From contig SDVU01000043.1 in the NCBI GenBank assembly GCA_016256075.1, positions 1 through 25,083 of the forward strand: a stretch of 25,083 nt of DNA, in the 5' to 3' direction. Of this stretch, positions 10,285 through 18,331 are shown piece by piece (position 1 is the stretch's first letter; the number at the start of each line of letters is the position of its first letter). The notes under the pieces are model-generated. The model was not told the origin of the DNA, ran no database searches, and was given only the letters and a program-made list of their open reading frames with translations. Source of the DNA: Dictyocoela muelleri (taxonomy: Eukaryota > Microsporidia). A program made the translations under genes and the position numbers.

Positions 10285-10315
10285 GTCCAAACTGGACCAA
10301 AGGTTCAGTTTGGAC
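10285..10315. repeat. 31-bp palindrome at the right end of MULE 1
   Basis: The arms GTCCAAACTG and CAGTTTGGAC are perfect, and the centre ACCAAAGGT is also self-complementary. Palindromes inside the terminal repeats also occur in MULE 2, MULE 3 and the MITE at 18332, so this may be a transposase binding or processing site. Confidence 0.8.
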
Positions 10316-10367
10316 AAAGCGATAGAATAATTTTTATTATACCTTGACTTTTATATATTTGATAATT

Positions 10368-10456
10368 TATACAAATTTTAGAAATTTCTTCCAAGGAACG
10401 TTATAATCAATAAAATTCTTGTTAAAAATAAGAAATTTCTAAAATTTTTTATAAAA
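10368..10456. repeat. Inverted repeat with about 26-bp arms
   Basis: The arms at about 10368-10394 and 10431-10456 end in TTTTAGAAATTTCTT and AAGAAATTTCTAAAA. The loop (AACGTTATAATCAATAAAAT onward) resembles the inner part of the palindromic core at 14506-15124 (AACGTTATAATCAATATTAT). It may be a scrap of that element family. Confidence 0.6.
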
Positions 10457-10723
10457 AAATTTATATATATTACATGTTGACAACAACCATAGCAGCCAAC
10501 CCAGAGAGCTGTCTCCTACCGTGCATGTGACCTTTGGTTCTTGGTTTTCCAATAATACGTCTCTTCCTAAGCTACCCAGAAGCCCAGCTGTATACGCGAT
10601 CTTCGTATAACAATGATTCAGCAAGATACAGGCAATTAGTGGCTTTTCATAAATTTTTATTTTTCACTACATCTTGCCGAGATGCGTCGCCACAAAAATC
10701 ACCACACCAAAGAGAGTCCCTTT

Positions 10724-11732
10724 TGTTGGGCAATAAAAGACCCCATTTCATATTAATACCCAATCAAAATAAATTGATTTTGATATATTTTTTTAAAAAA
10801 AAACATTTTTTTAAAATGAAAATTTATTAATACCCAGGGTACACATTGTTACCCCCTTAAATTGATATAAAATTATATATCAAAAGCATTAATAAAAAAT
10901 AACAAATGCAAACCACCTACCATAACCAGCTCCCCATCTTTTTGTTTTCTTAAACGAATAAAATATTAAAAATTAAATATAAAATAATAAATTAATAAAT
11001 AAAAAAATACTAAAATAATAAAAAAATAAAATAGAAAAAAAAAGAAAAAATATAAAAATAATAATCAAATAATGAAATTAAAAAAAAATATAAAAAATGA
11101 AAAATAAAAAATTTTAAAAATAATAATCAAATAATGAACTAAAAAAATAGAAAAAAAATAGAAAAAATAATATGAAGATAACACACAATGTGATCCATCT
11201 TTAGATTTTTTATTTCAAAAAAATTAAATACAGTTTTTAAACATTTTTTTTTTATTTTTTAAATTCATTATTTGATTATTATTTTTTTATTTTTTTCTTT
11301 TTTTTAATTTCATTATTTGATTATTATTTTTAAAATTTTTTCCTTTTTATTTTTTCTAGTTTATTTTTTTTATTTTTTAATTTCATTATTTGATTATTAT
11401 TTTTATATTTTTCTTTTTTTTTCTATTTTATTTTTTTTATTATTTTACTTTGTTTTTATTTATTAATTTATTATTTTATATTAAATTTTTAATATTTTAT
11501 TCGTTTAAGAAAACAAAAAGATGGGGGTGTAGTTATGTAAGTGGTTTGCATTTGTTATTTTTTATTAATGAATTGATATATAATTTTATATCAATTTAAA
11601 GGGATAACAATGTGTACCGAGGGTATTAATGGATTTTCATTTAAAAAAATTGAATCTTTTTAAAAATATATCAAAATGAATTTATTTTGATTGGGTATTA
11701 ATATGCAAGTGGGTCTTATATATTGCACAACA
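10724..11732. mobile_element. Fold-back element 3, about 1.0 kb, inserted in repeat R
   Basis: Two arms of about 490 bp are inverted copies: an A-rich left arm (10724-11165) and a T-rich right arm (11215-11732), with a short centre near 11170-11215. The tips match: TGTTGGGCAATAAAAGACCC on the left, and TGTTGTGCAATATATAAGACCC as the reverse complement of the right. The flanks CCYTTT / CCTTCT look like a target duplication of about 6 bp, and R copy 1 (GAGTCCCTTCTGCTTCATTG near 1810-1830, reverse) shows the uninterrupted site. The inner arms contain repeated AATAATCAAATAATGAA segments. There is no coding capacity. The outer arm (AATTTAAAGGGATAAC, GTACCGAGGGTATTAATGG) is homologous to the edge of the fold-back elements at 13942-19235. 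Confidence 0.85.
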
Positions 11733-11754
11733 CCTTCTACTTCATTGTCATATT
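11678..11754. repeat. Left copy of the roughly 79-bp direct repeat flanking MULE 3
   Basis: This 77-bp segment recurs at 13215-13289 in the same orientation. It differs by about two substitutions and a 2-bp indel, and the match may extend a few bases further left. It includes the tip of fold-back element 3 plus 22 bp of R. The two copies abut the terminal inverted repeats of MULE 3. It reads as a target duplication. Confidence 0.85.
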
Positions 11755-13212
11755 CGTTAGGCGTAAAAATCGTCTGCGGTGATTTTTGAGATAAAATCGC
11801 TGAAATTTAAAAAAAATAATTAATATTTTAATCTAATTTCCAGCTATAATGTATAATTATTTTTTTAAGATAATCCAAACCGTAAAATGTACTGTATTCT
11901 TCCAATATAGTCCTTAGTCTATCATCATTAATCGATTTGGTGTCTGCGTGTAAAGACATAAGTAATTTTTGTTCGGTGAATGACTGCTCTTTTTTAAGCT
12001 CAGATAAGATAAGAAATATAGAATTTTGTTTCCCATGTATCAGGCTATTTAAATGCCCAAGATATTCTTCGATGCTGTTGGTTGTTCTAGGGATATTATT
12101 TAACACTCTATTATAGGAGTTCCAAAAAGTAATGCTTTTGTTAGATTCATTAAATTTAAGATACTTCATCTGAAACCATTCAAAGAGCCTAAGTACATTC
12201 CAAGATTATTCATCGATTATATGTTTTTTTTAGCAGTGTACTCATTAGAATGACGTTCTTTTCTGGAACAAAAGTTAGGGCAAGCATCATTTTTACCAAC
12301 AATTTGACGTCGCTGTTTTCTTTAAACTCCTTAGAAAATTTTAAAGATTGAATTCTTCTCCAAACTATTTGACATATATGAAAAACACATCCAAATAAGG
12401 TTGAATCTTTAAAAAAGGCTTTACAAAAATTGTAACTAGCCAGTTCAAAGTCAATAATCACAGATTTTGGGTTACATTCCTCTTTGCATTCTTTTTCTAG
12501 CCAATCAAAGAATTTTTTATAACATAATCACTTCTATTTTTCATAAAACAAAAAATCAAAGGGGTATTGTTATTTCTGACATTAAATTGGAGAGTAAACA
12601 GTTGTTCAAAGTTAGATATAGCAGTCTTGAATGTTCCATTGCATAAAACGACCTTAGAATGTTTAAAACGCTCTATGTTTTCATAAGTTGTAAATACAAC
12701 AACTCTTTGAACATCCTCAATTTCAGAATCAAAAAATAAAAACTCGAGTTTTTTGATGTTTTATGTAATTCGTTAGGAATGTCATAGTCCTTATCGATTG
12801 TAAAATTATGAGCTCTGGTCCTATAAATCATATCAAAAATATCCTTATTGTTAAAAACCATTGTTTTAAATTCTTCTGAAACAGATAGAATTGTGTTTCC
12901 TCATGTTTCTATTGTTGTTAGCGCTCTTTCCTTGACCTTTGCTGCTAAAAGAACTTTATCAAATTTAAAATTATATTTACAATGATTGTGACTTGAACAT
13001 TCTACAAAATCAAGTGTAAGGCTTGTTTTAGGAAAGTCGTGCATTTCCTTTTCTTACACTCCAAAGCATAATATCGTGGATTTTCTCTTTATAATTATAT
13101 AAATATCCGTCTATAGCAATTTTCTTTCTTTCTTTATTACTTTTTAAGATATTTTTGAGATTTGAGATCATTTTAAGGGTAAATAAATTCGGCGATTTTT
13201 AAGCCAAGCAAA
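11755..13212 (-). mobile_element. MULE-type DNA transposon 3, about 1.46 kb
   Basis: The tips are inverted: GTTAGGCGTAAAAATCGTC on the left and CTTGGCTTAAAAATCGCC as the reverse complement of the right. The left tip also contains the internal palindrome AAAAATC...GATTTTT. The element sits between two direct copies of a segment of about 79 bp (11678-11754 and 13215-13289). It carries a broken FLYWCH/MULE transposase on the minus strand. It inserted across the junction of fold-back element 3 and repeat R, so it is the youngest of the three. Confidence 0.8.
11828..13171 (-). pseudogene. MULE transposase with FLYWCH-like finger, disrupted
   Basis: The inferred start at 13171 (MISNLKNILKSNKERKKIAI) has ACCC four bases upstream. 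The finger is split between frames: CKKRKC near 13055 and CSSHNHCKYNF near 13000. Next come VFNNKDIFDMIYRTR (about 12860), then CNGTFKTA (about 12640), where the family's first catalytic Asp (DGTF) is Asn. SVIIDFELASYNF (about 12460) holds the second Asp. GCVFHICQIVWRRIQ (about 12370) is the C/H block. TTNSIEEYLGHLNSLI (about 12090) holds the Glu. It ends SWKLD at 11828. Several stops and frame changes, plus the D-to-N change, make it inactive. It is homologous throughout to MULE 1 and MULE 2 but distinct from both. Confidence 0.85.
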
Positions 13213-13214
13213 AC

Positions 13215-13289
13215 GAATTTATTTTGATTGGGTATTAATATGCAAGGGGGTCTTATATTGCACAATACCTTCTACTTCATTGTCATATT
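13215..13289. repeat. Right copy of the roughly 79-bp direct repeat flanking MULE 3
   Basis: Partner of 11678-11754. It begins right after the MULE tip and ends at CATATT. Beyond it, repeat R resumes with AGACCAAGTCTTAATAAAC, as in R copy 1 (reverse). Confidence 0.85.
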
Positions 13290-13391
13290 AGACCAAGTCT
13301 TAATAAACTATACCACACTTGAACCTTATTATTATACTATAATTATTCTGTTATGACCGCTTAGTATCATGCCCTCATTATTTATTAAAAA

Positions 13392-13465
13392 GTGACGTCG
13401 GCTGGATTCGAAGCGCGATACTTAAATTTACATTCAAGAATGTTACCAACTGAGCTATCTGGCTC
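13392..13465 (-). pseudogene. tRNA-like sequence (head of repeat R)
   Basis: On the minus strand, 74 nt start GAGCCAGATAGCTCAGTTGG and contain a perfect A-box, a near B-box (GCTTCGAATCC) and a T5 run directly after (13390-13386), as at a pol III terminator. An anticodon-like loop ATGTAAA would read GTA (Tyr). The acceptor and T stems do not pair and the D stem is incomplete, so this is not a functional tRNA. It is best read as a tRNA-derived promoter region of repeat R. Confidence 0.6.
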
Positions 13466-13671
13466 ATTAAAAAAAAATCGAGCAAGTTATCGCGCTGCAC
13501 ATATGCGAGTTTACGAGAGTTTGTCTAGGGCAAGTTCTTGTGCTACCAATTAATGATTCAAGTTTTTTAGAAATAAATTAGTTGGTTCAGATGGGCTTAT
13601 AAGTCTGTAAAAAAGGTTTATAAAGTTACAAAAACGGGGTTATAACTCTGCAAAGTCCTGTAAATTAAATA
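13466..13671. other. Non-coding stretch, no gene seen
   Basis: A GC-richer patch (13484-13545, GCGCTGCACATATGCGAG ... CAAGTTCTTGTGCTACC) loosely resembles the GC-rich motif inside the palindromic cores at 14506 and 19983. Below it are two or three worn units of a TTATAAGTCTGTAAAAAAGG-like sequence. Confidence 0.4.
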
Positions 13672-13949
13672 AAAATTTTAGCAATGAGTTTTTATTCAGT
13701 AACCCAGTAAACAATTATAGATTTAAGCTCATGAAAAAATAAAAGAAAATTTGAGTTTCTCATGATGTGTTACTATGGACCAGATATTTTTTTCACCCTA
13801 TTTTTTTTATTATAGAAATATAGGAAGAAAAAAATATCAGTCCCATAGTAACACATCATAAGAAACCCAAATATTCTTTTATTATACCATAAGCTTGAAT
13901 CCATAAATGTTTACTAGGTCCCTGAATAAAAACATAGTGCCAAAATTTT
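13672..13949. mobile_element. Palindromic MITE, about 278 bp
   Basis: Arms of about 120 bp are inverted copies: AAAATTTTAGCAATGAGTTT onward on the left, mirrored by AATAAAAACATAGTGCCAAA on the right. Inner anchors are CATGATGTGTTACTATGG and its mirror CCATAGTAACACATCATAAG. The loop is only about 40 bp, T-rich. It has no coding capacity. It abuts the left edge of the large fold-back element; the two share the AAAATTTT edge. Confidence 0.8.
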
Positions 13950-14132
13950 ATATCAAATCATTAATAAAAATTAAAAAGTGCAATATCGTACAGTTCTTTA
14001 CCCCATTTTATTAGAGATAAAATTGAAAAATAAAATTTAAATAAATAAAATTGGAAAATAAAATTGAAAAATTACATTAAAAAAATAAAATTAAAAAATA
14101 GAATTTAAATAAATAAAATTTAAATACAAGGT

Positions 14133-14326
14133 GTTGCATTTTTATATCGCCAACATTGCATTTTTATATCGCCAACATTGCATTTTTATATCGCCAATAT
14201 TGCATTTTTATATCGCCAATATTGCATTTTTATATCGCCAACATTGCATTTTTATATCGTCAACATTGCATTTTTATATCGCCAACATTGCATTTTTATA
14301 TCGCCAACATTGTATTTTTATATCGC
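14133..14326 (+). repeat. 22-bp tandem array A, left arm, about 9 units
   Basis: The unit is TTGCATTTTTATATCGCCAA plus two variable bases (mostly CA or TA). The unit opens all frames, giving repetitive IANIAFLYRQ-type reading frames that are not genes. Units alternate between AACAT and AATAT variants. Confidence 0.95.
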
Positions 14327-14480
14327 TATTTCAAAACAAAAAAAAAGAATATCTAATATAAAAAACTAAAAGGAGTATAACCGTAGAGTTTAGTGATCTC
14401 TACTGTTATAGTACTTTTAGTTTTTTATTTTAGAATTTCCCATTTTTTGTTTTGAAATAGCGATATAAAAATAAAATGTT
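14311..14480. repeat. Hairpin 1 of fold-back element A
   Basis: The arms pair from TATCGCTATTTCAAAACAAA on the left to its mirror TTTGTTTTGAAATAGCGATA on the right. The inner stem AAAAACTAAAAGGAGTATAA is mirrored on the other side. The loop is TTTAGTGAT. The same hairpin recurs at 15131-15299 with its loop reversed. Confidence 0.9.
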
Positions 14481-14505
14481 GGCGATATAAAAATTCAATG
14501 TTGAT

Positions 14506-15124
14506 GGCAAACCGAAAAAACGACAAAGTCGTTTTTTTCTTTTTTTTGTCGTTTTCCCGAAAAAAACGACACTCTTTTACATTATTAAAAAATAAGGTGG
14601 CACGAGAACTCACCACGAATTTTTCTTGATAAAAAATATAGAAATATCAATTTTTAACAATAATATTGATTATAAAGTTATCTAGACCTATCTCACGAAA
14701 ATTTTTATAATTACCAAATATAGAAATTTAGAAGTATAAAGAATGTTTATATTTTTTATATACATATTTTAGATTTATGTTTTTATAAGAGGGCCATAAA
14801 CTTTATATAAAAAATGAATCTGTTTCATTTATATAAAACAATATAAATAAACATTTATTATACTTTGGAATTCTATATTTGGTAATTATAAAAATTTTCG
14901 TGAGATATTGTCTAGATAACGTTATAATCAATATTATTGTCTAAAAAATAAGATATTTATTATTTTTTATCAAGAAAAATTCGTGGTGAGTTCTCGGTCT
15001 GAGACCGCGCTGCGCTCGAGGTGAGTTCTCGTGCTACCTTATTTTTTAATAATCAAAAAGTTTGCGTTTTATTTCGGAAAAACGACAAAAAACCCTAAAA
15101 AACGACTTTGTCGTTTTTTTTGCC
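14506..15124. repeat. Palindromic core F, copy 1 (intact)
   Basis: Inverted arms of about 280 bp begin GGCAAACCGAAAAAACGACA and hold the self-complementary AACGACAAAGTCGTT, then a second GTCGTTTT block. Next comes a GC-rich segment (GAGACCGCGCTGCGCTCGAG with GTGAGTTCTCGTGCTACC, fuller on the right side), then ATCTAGAC and an AT-rich centre. There is no coding capacity. The second copy at 19983-24989 has the same arms, split by a retrotransposon. Confidence 0.88.
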
Positions 15125-15130
15125 GCATCA

Positions 15131-15299
15131 TTGTATTTTTATATCGCTATTTCAAAACAAAAAAGTGAACCTCTAAAATAAAAAACTAAAAGGACTATAA
15201 CAGTAGAGATCACTAAACTCTATGCTTATACTCCTTTTAGTTTTTTATTTTAGAGGTTCACTTTTTTTGTTTTGAAATAGCGATATAAAAATACAATGT
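15131..15299. repeat. Hairpin 2 of fold-back element A
   Basis: This is the same stem as hairpin 1. The arms start TATCGCTATTTCAAAACAAA and run through GTGAACCTCTAAAATAAAAA. The loop is ATCACTAAA, the reverse complement of hairpin 1's. The stem is better preserved than hairpin 1. Confidence 0.9.
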
Positions 15300-15429
15300 T
15301 GGCGATATAAAAATCAAATGTTGGCGATATAAAAATGCAATATTGGCGATATAAAAATGCAATATTGGCGATATAAAAATGCAATTTTGGCGATATAAAA
15401 ATGCAATGTTGGCGATATAAAAATGCAAT
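15300..15429 (-). repeat. 22-bp tandem array A, right arm, inner part
   Basis: About six reversed units (TTGGCGATATAAAAATGCAA plus two variable bases) mirror the array at 14133-14326. The last 79 bp (15351-15429) reappear at 17085-17163 in the same order of unit variants (ATT, TTT, GTT). That makes them a target duplication around MULE 2 rather than chance array similarity. Confidence 0.93.
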
Positions 15430-17084
15430 CGGGGAGCGCCAACTCGCCGGCCGGCGAGTTAGCGCTTACTCACCGAAAAAAAGATGCCAACTTGCCGGTG
15501 TGGTTATTATAAAAAAATTAATTAACTAAAAAATATTGATAGCCAATTTTTGTACAAATAAATCTAAATTATCTAACCCTTCAAAATGACAATTTTGAAT
15601 TTTAAAAGAAGTCAACGTGTAAAAGAAATATTAATTCACGAAGGTTTTTTATATAACCTGGATAAATTTCTTGAAGTGGGAGAGAGATGGCGATGTAGGA
15701 GTAAAAAATGTTGTGGTAAAATTTTTCTTGATGCTCAGAGAAATACTTTTCGTGAAACATTGCACAATCATCTTCCGGATTATCAAAATTACAGTAAGAT
15801 TGAAGCAATTTCTGAAATTAAGGAAAGATCAGTGGAGACGAGGGAAACACCAAAAATAATCGTAACAACCGTGACCCAAAATGTTGAAGAGGCAATTATT
15901 CCTCTACTTCCGAATTATAAATCTCTTAGTAATAGTGTTACTAAATTCAGGAATAGATGTCTGATGAATTTTATTACCACAAATGAAGAAATACCTGAAA
16001 CACTAAAGAAAAATCTAAGAGGTAAAATTTTTTTTGTTTCTGATAGTGGAATAAACGATGAAGAGCGTTATGTTATATTTCAAAGGGATTTTATGTTGGA
16101 CTTTCTTAATAAGTCAAAAATTTGGCTTATTGATGGAACATTTAAATCTGTGCCTTCGAGAAATACACAAGTTGTTTCTATACATAGCCATATATTTTGA
16201 AAATCATACCGTTTTGATTTATTATTCTTAAAACAAAAAAAAAAGATGCTTATAAAAAGGTTTTTCAATTTATAAAATCTCGATTAGTATCATATCCAAA
16301 TGAAATAATCATTGGCTTCGAGAAAAGTTTAATAAATGCCCTGAATTTTGTGTTTCAAGATACGAAAATGAGCTGATTATTTTTCACTTTGGTCAGGCGA
16401 TTTGGAGACGCTTGCAGTTTTTAAATTTATCGAATTCATATAAAAATAACATTAAAGTCAAGAAAATTATTCGCCGATGTTTAGCTTTGAGTGCTTTTCC
16501 TACGTTTAAAGTAAAATTTGAATTTTCAAATATTCTGGATTTAACAATACAGTATGGTTTAGAACAAGAATTGTAGAACTTTATGACTTATTTTAATGCA
16601 AATTTCATTGGAAATATTAAGAATGGCTTGATTATCGAACCTTTGTTTGGCGTCTCTTTTTGGTCATGCTACAAACGTATAAGATTAAACATTCCTAGTT
16701 CAACAAATTCAATAGAGGCTGGGCACCGAGGAATAAATCAAGATCTTATTATTGCACATCCTAACATAGCACGTTTTGTAGAAATTTAAAAAAGATAGGA
16801 ATAACATATTAGATTTTATCTTATTCAAGCAAAAACGGGTGCGTTCATAATATATGCTAACAGAAATAAAAAAAAGAAGAAAGATTAAGAATTTGTGTAG
16901 AAAATTTTTGTATATTTGACGAAGGAAAGTTTTTTTTTTGCTTTAAATGATGTGTTAAATTGGAATTTTGATAATTAAAAGTTTTATTAATTATTAATCT
17001 AATATTTTTTAATTAATTAATTTTTTTATAATAAACCCACCGGCGAGTTGGCATCTTTTTTTTTCGGCGAATTGGCGCCGTGCC
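15430..17084 (+). mobile_element. MULE-type DNA transposon 2, 1,655 bp
   Basis: Terminal inverted repeats of about 90 bp: the left runs from GCGCCAACTCGCCGG through AGATGCCAACTTGCCGGTG to TTATAAAAAAATTAATTAAC, and the right mirrors it at about 16990-17084. The left end has an extra 30-odd bases, including the palindrome AACTCGCCGGCCGGCGAGTT. Direct repeats of exactly 79 bp (15351-15429 and 17085-17163) abut both tips. It inserted into the right-arm 22-bp array of fold-back element A. The terminal repeats are GC-richer than the rest of the element. Confidence 0.9.
15586..16978 (+). pseudogene. MULE transposase with FLYWCH-like finger, disrupted
   Basis: The start at 15586 has ACCC six bases upstream. 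The first 204 codons are open, with the finger WRCRSKKCCGKIFL...LHNHLPD (C-x4-C...H-x-H, about residues 34-66) and the first catalytic block IWLIDGTFKSVP (about 183-194). After a frame change come FKSRLVSYPNEIIIGFEKSL (near 16280), where the second catalytic Asp of the DFE motif reads Gly, then a HFGQAIWRRLQFL block (near 16390), then FGVSFWSCYKRIRLNIPSS and TNSIEAGHRGI (catalytic Glu, near 16715). The C-terminus ends WNFDN at 16978, matching SWKLD of MULE 3. At least three stops or frame changes break it. It is the best preserved of the three MULE genes here. Confidence 0.88.
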
Positions 17085-17163
17085 ATAAAAATGCAATATT
17101 GGCGATATAAAAATGCAATTTTGGCGATATAAAAATGCAATGTTGTCGATTTAAAAATGCAAT
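17085..17163 (-). repeat. 22-bp array A, right arm, outer part; right copy of the 79-bp target duplication
   Basis: It is three and a half reversed units. It repeats 15351-15429 over its full length with only two substitutions, both in the last unit. It is followed by ATACCCTGG, the mirror of the boundary motif. Confidence 0.92.
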
Positions 17164-17368
17164 ACCCTGGAAATAAAATTTAAATAAATAAAATTTAAAT
17201 AAATAAAATTTAAATAAATGAAATTTAAATAAATGAAATTTAAATAAATGAAATTTAAATAAATGAAATTTAAATGAATGAAATTTAAATAAATAACAAT
17301 TATTTTTTTATTTTTTTTTAATTTTCTTATTCCAATTTTATTTATTTCAATTTTTTTTAATTTAATTT
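17164..17368. repeat. AT-rich outer zone of fold-back element A, with a 15-bp minisatellite
   Basis: AAATTTAAATAAATR repeats about eight times at 17170-17300, mirrored by a shorter, more diverged zone at 14030-14130. On the minus strand it reads as repeated IYLNF, which is not a gene. The right end, TTTAATTT (17361-17368), is the left copy of the Merlin target duplication. Confidence 0.8.
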
Positions 17369-17459
17369 GGGAAAAATTGCCATTAGCCACCCTATAAAAC
17401 AATATTAAAAATAGAAAACAAAAATTTATGTGCTTATTTAACGCGTAAATCATGCCCTA

Positions 17460-18276
17460 AAATATGAAGAATATCGATGAAAATATTTTTTGATTATTTT
17501 TTAAATTTATATTCTAAAATATACCATTTTAGGTTTCTTCTGATATTACTTGAAAATAATTTTAACTTTTTTTAAGCCAAAGCCATGTAGCTTCGATGGT
17601 TTGGGTGTGTATATTCTTATTATTTATATCAACAAAAGTAGTTATATGAGAAATTGTTTTATGTTTGTAAAAGTTCTTATAGGTGCCAATATAACATCTC
17701 CATTTATCTGTTATGATTGTTATTAAATTGGGATTTATGTTTTAGATTAATATACTTTTAAGTGTTTTATTACTTCTATATGTTGTAAATTCAAAAAATA
17801 TATCCTTTGAATCCCAATCAATTCCACCTACGCACCAAAAATTTCCAAATTTTCTTCATTTATAAATTTAATCTTTGTTACGGCGTTATCATCAACCTTA
17901 ACAATAGTATTTTTTCGATTATTTTATCTTTTCTTATTTTTTCTAACCTCTTCCTTTTAATCCAAAATACAGTGTTTATAGTTTTATAATCTCAATTTCT
18001 TTCCTTTTTAATTGTTTTTATAGGAGTATTCAATGACCATTCATAAACTATCATGATAATTTTTTTAAATATACTTTTATTTGATAAAAACACGAATTCT
18101 TTCTTATGGAAATTTCAGCTATTCGCATTTATATGAATTGCATCTCTATTTCAATCCATCTAAGACTTTATTTTCTTTAAAAATCATCCGTTTTTTGCAT
18201 TTAGAACATTTTATTTTCCCTACCAAAAGTTTTTTTTAACAAAAAATTCAAACATTTGATGTTTTTTTGGAAACAT
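17460..18276 (-). pseudogene. Merlin (IS1595-type) DDE transposase, disrupted
   Basis: The inferred start at 18276 reads MFPKKHQMFEFF. The zinc ribbon follows: IKCSKCKKRMIFKENKVLDG with a later RCNSYKC (about 18210-18130). The catalytic region continues in changing frames. A block near 17900 (IVKVDDNA) stands where the first Asp is expected. It is followed by GIDWDSKDIFFEFTTYRSNK, ITIITDKWRCYIGTYKNF (second Asp, near 17720) and NIHTQTIEATWLWLKK (Glu, near 17600). Many stops and several frame changes disable it. The MITE lies just upstream of the start codon and duplicated the 5' end of the gene (18974-19053). Confidence 0.85.
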
Positions 18277-18331
18277 ATTAATATACTTTCTCTGTCCCAC
18301 AACATAAAGTGTATTTTTAATATTGTTTTAT
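18253..18331. repeat. Left copy of the 79-bp direct repeat flanking the MITE
   Basis: It starts CATTTGATG, ends TTGTTTTAT and recurs at 18974-19053 (80 bp, with one extra T in a homopolymer). Only three substitutions separate the copies. It contains the Merlin start codon and part of the Merlin tip, so it is host-site sequence duplicated by the insertion. Confidence 0.93.

Larger units (their letters stand above)
8645..10320 (+). mobile_element. MULE-type DNA transposon 1 (FLYWCH/MULE transposase)
   Basis: Inverted terminal segments face each other at 8683-8712 (AGGGTGTTCTTTATTTTTTA onward) and 10231-10258, matching over about 29 bp with some six differences. Weaker similarity continues outward. 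The right end carries a 31-bp palindrome (10285-10315). The outer edges are uncertain, and GACAAttCGAT / GACAAagCGAT near 8645 and 10314 could be a worn target duplication. No long direct repeat like those around the other two MULEs was found. It lies next to a Ty3 fossil. Confidence 0.65.
10466..13465 (-). repeat. Dispersed repeat R, copy 2 (possible tRNA-derived SINE), split by two insertions
   Basis: Reading on the minus strand, R runs 13465-13290, continues at 11754-11733 and then 10723-10466, giving about 456 bp once the insertions are left out. It opens with a tRNA-like head (A-box TAGCTCAGTTGGT, B-box-like GCTTCGAATCC) followed at once by TTTTT. It ends near GTTGTCAACATGTAATATAT. It aligns end to end with copy 1 at 1676-2066. 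The stretch 10475-10640 is notably GC-richer than the window, suggesting that this copy is younger. The fold-back element 10724-11732 and MULE 3 interrupt it. The two copies and the tRNA-like 5' end suggest a SINE, but no poly(A) or simple tail is clear. A minus-strand open frame of 61 codons in the GC-rich part has no recognisable motif. Confidence 0.65.

Noticed and set aside
10439-10830. Opposed frames over a GC-richer patch that might be a host gene or solo LTR (it starts TGTTGACAAC on the plus strand)
   Set aside because: The patch aligns with non-coding repeat R copy 1, which lacks these frames. No second LTR or target duplication was found.
11390-11599. Hydrophobic Phe/Leu-rich frame resembling a membrane protein
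   Set aside because: It is the T-rich right arm of fold-back element 3; poly-T codes for Phe.
13392-13465. Functional tRNA-Tyr
   Set aside because: Acceptor and T stems do not pair and the D stem is incomplete, although A-box, B-box-like sequence and T5 are present.
14131-14369. Three overlapping open frames with repeated IANIAFLYRQ-type residues
   Set aside because: They arise because the 22-bp unit has no stops. All frames are open and there is no start context or family similarity.
14133-17163. CRISPR-like array (regular 22-bp repeats)
   Set aside because: The units are contiguous with no spacers, arranged in inverted arms, in eukaryotic sequence.
17151-17453. 100-codon minus-strand frame with repeated IYLNF
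   Set aside because: It is a translation of the AAATTTAAATAAAT minisatellite and runs into the Merlin tip; it is not a protein.
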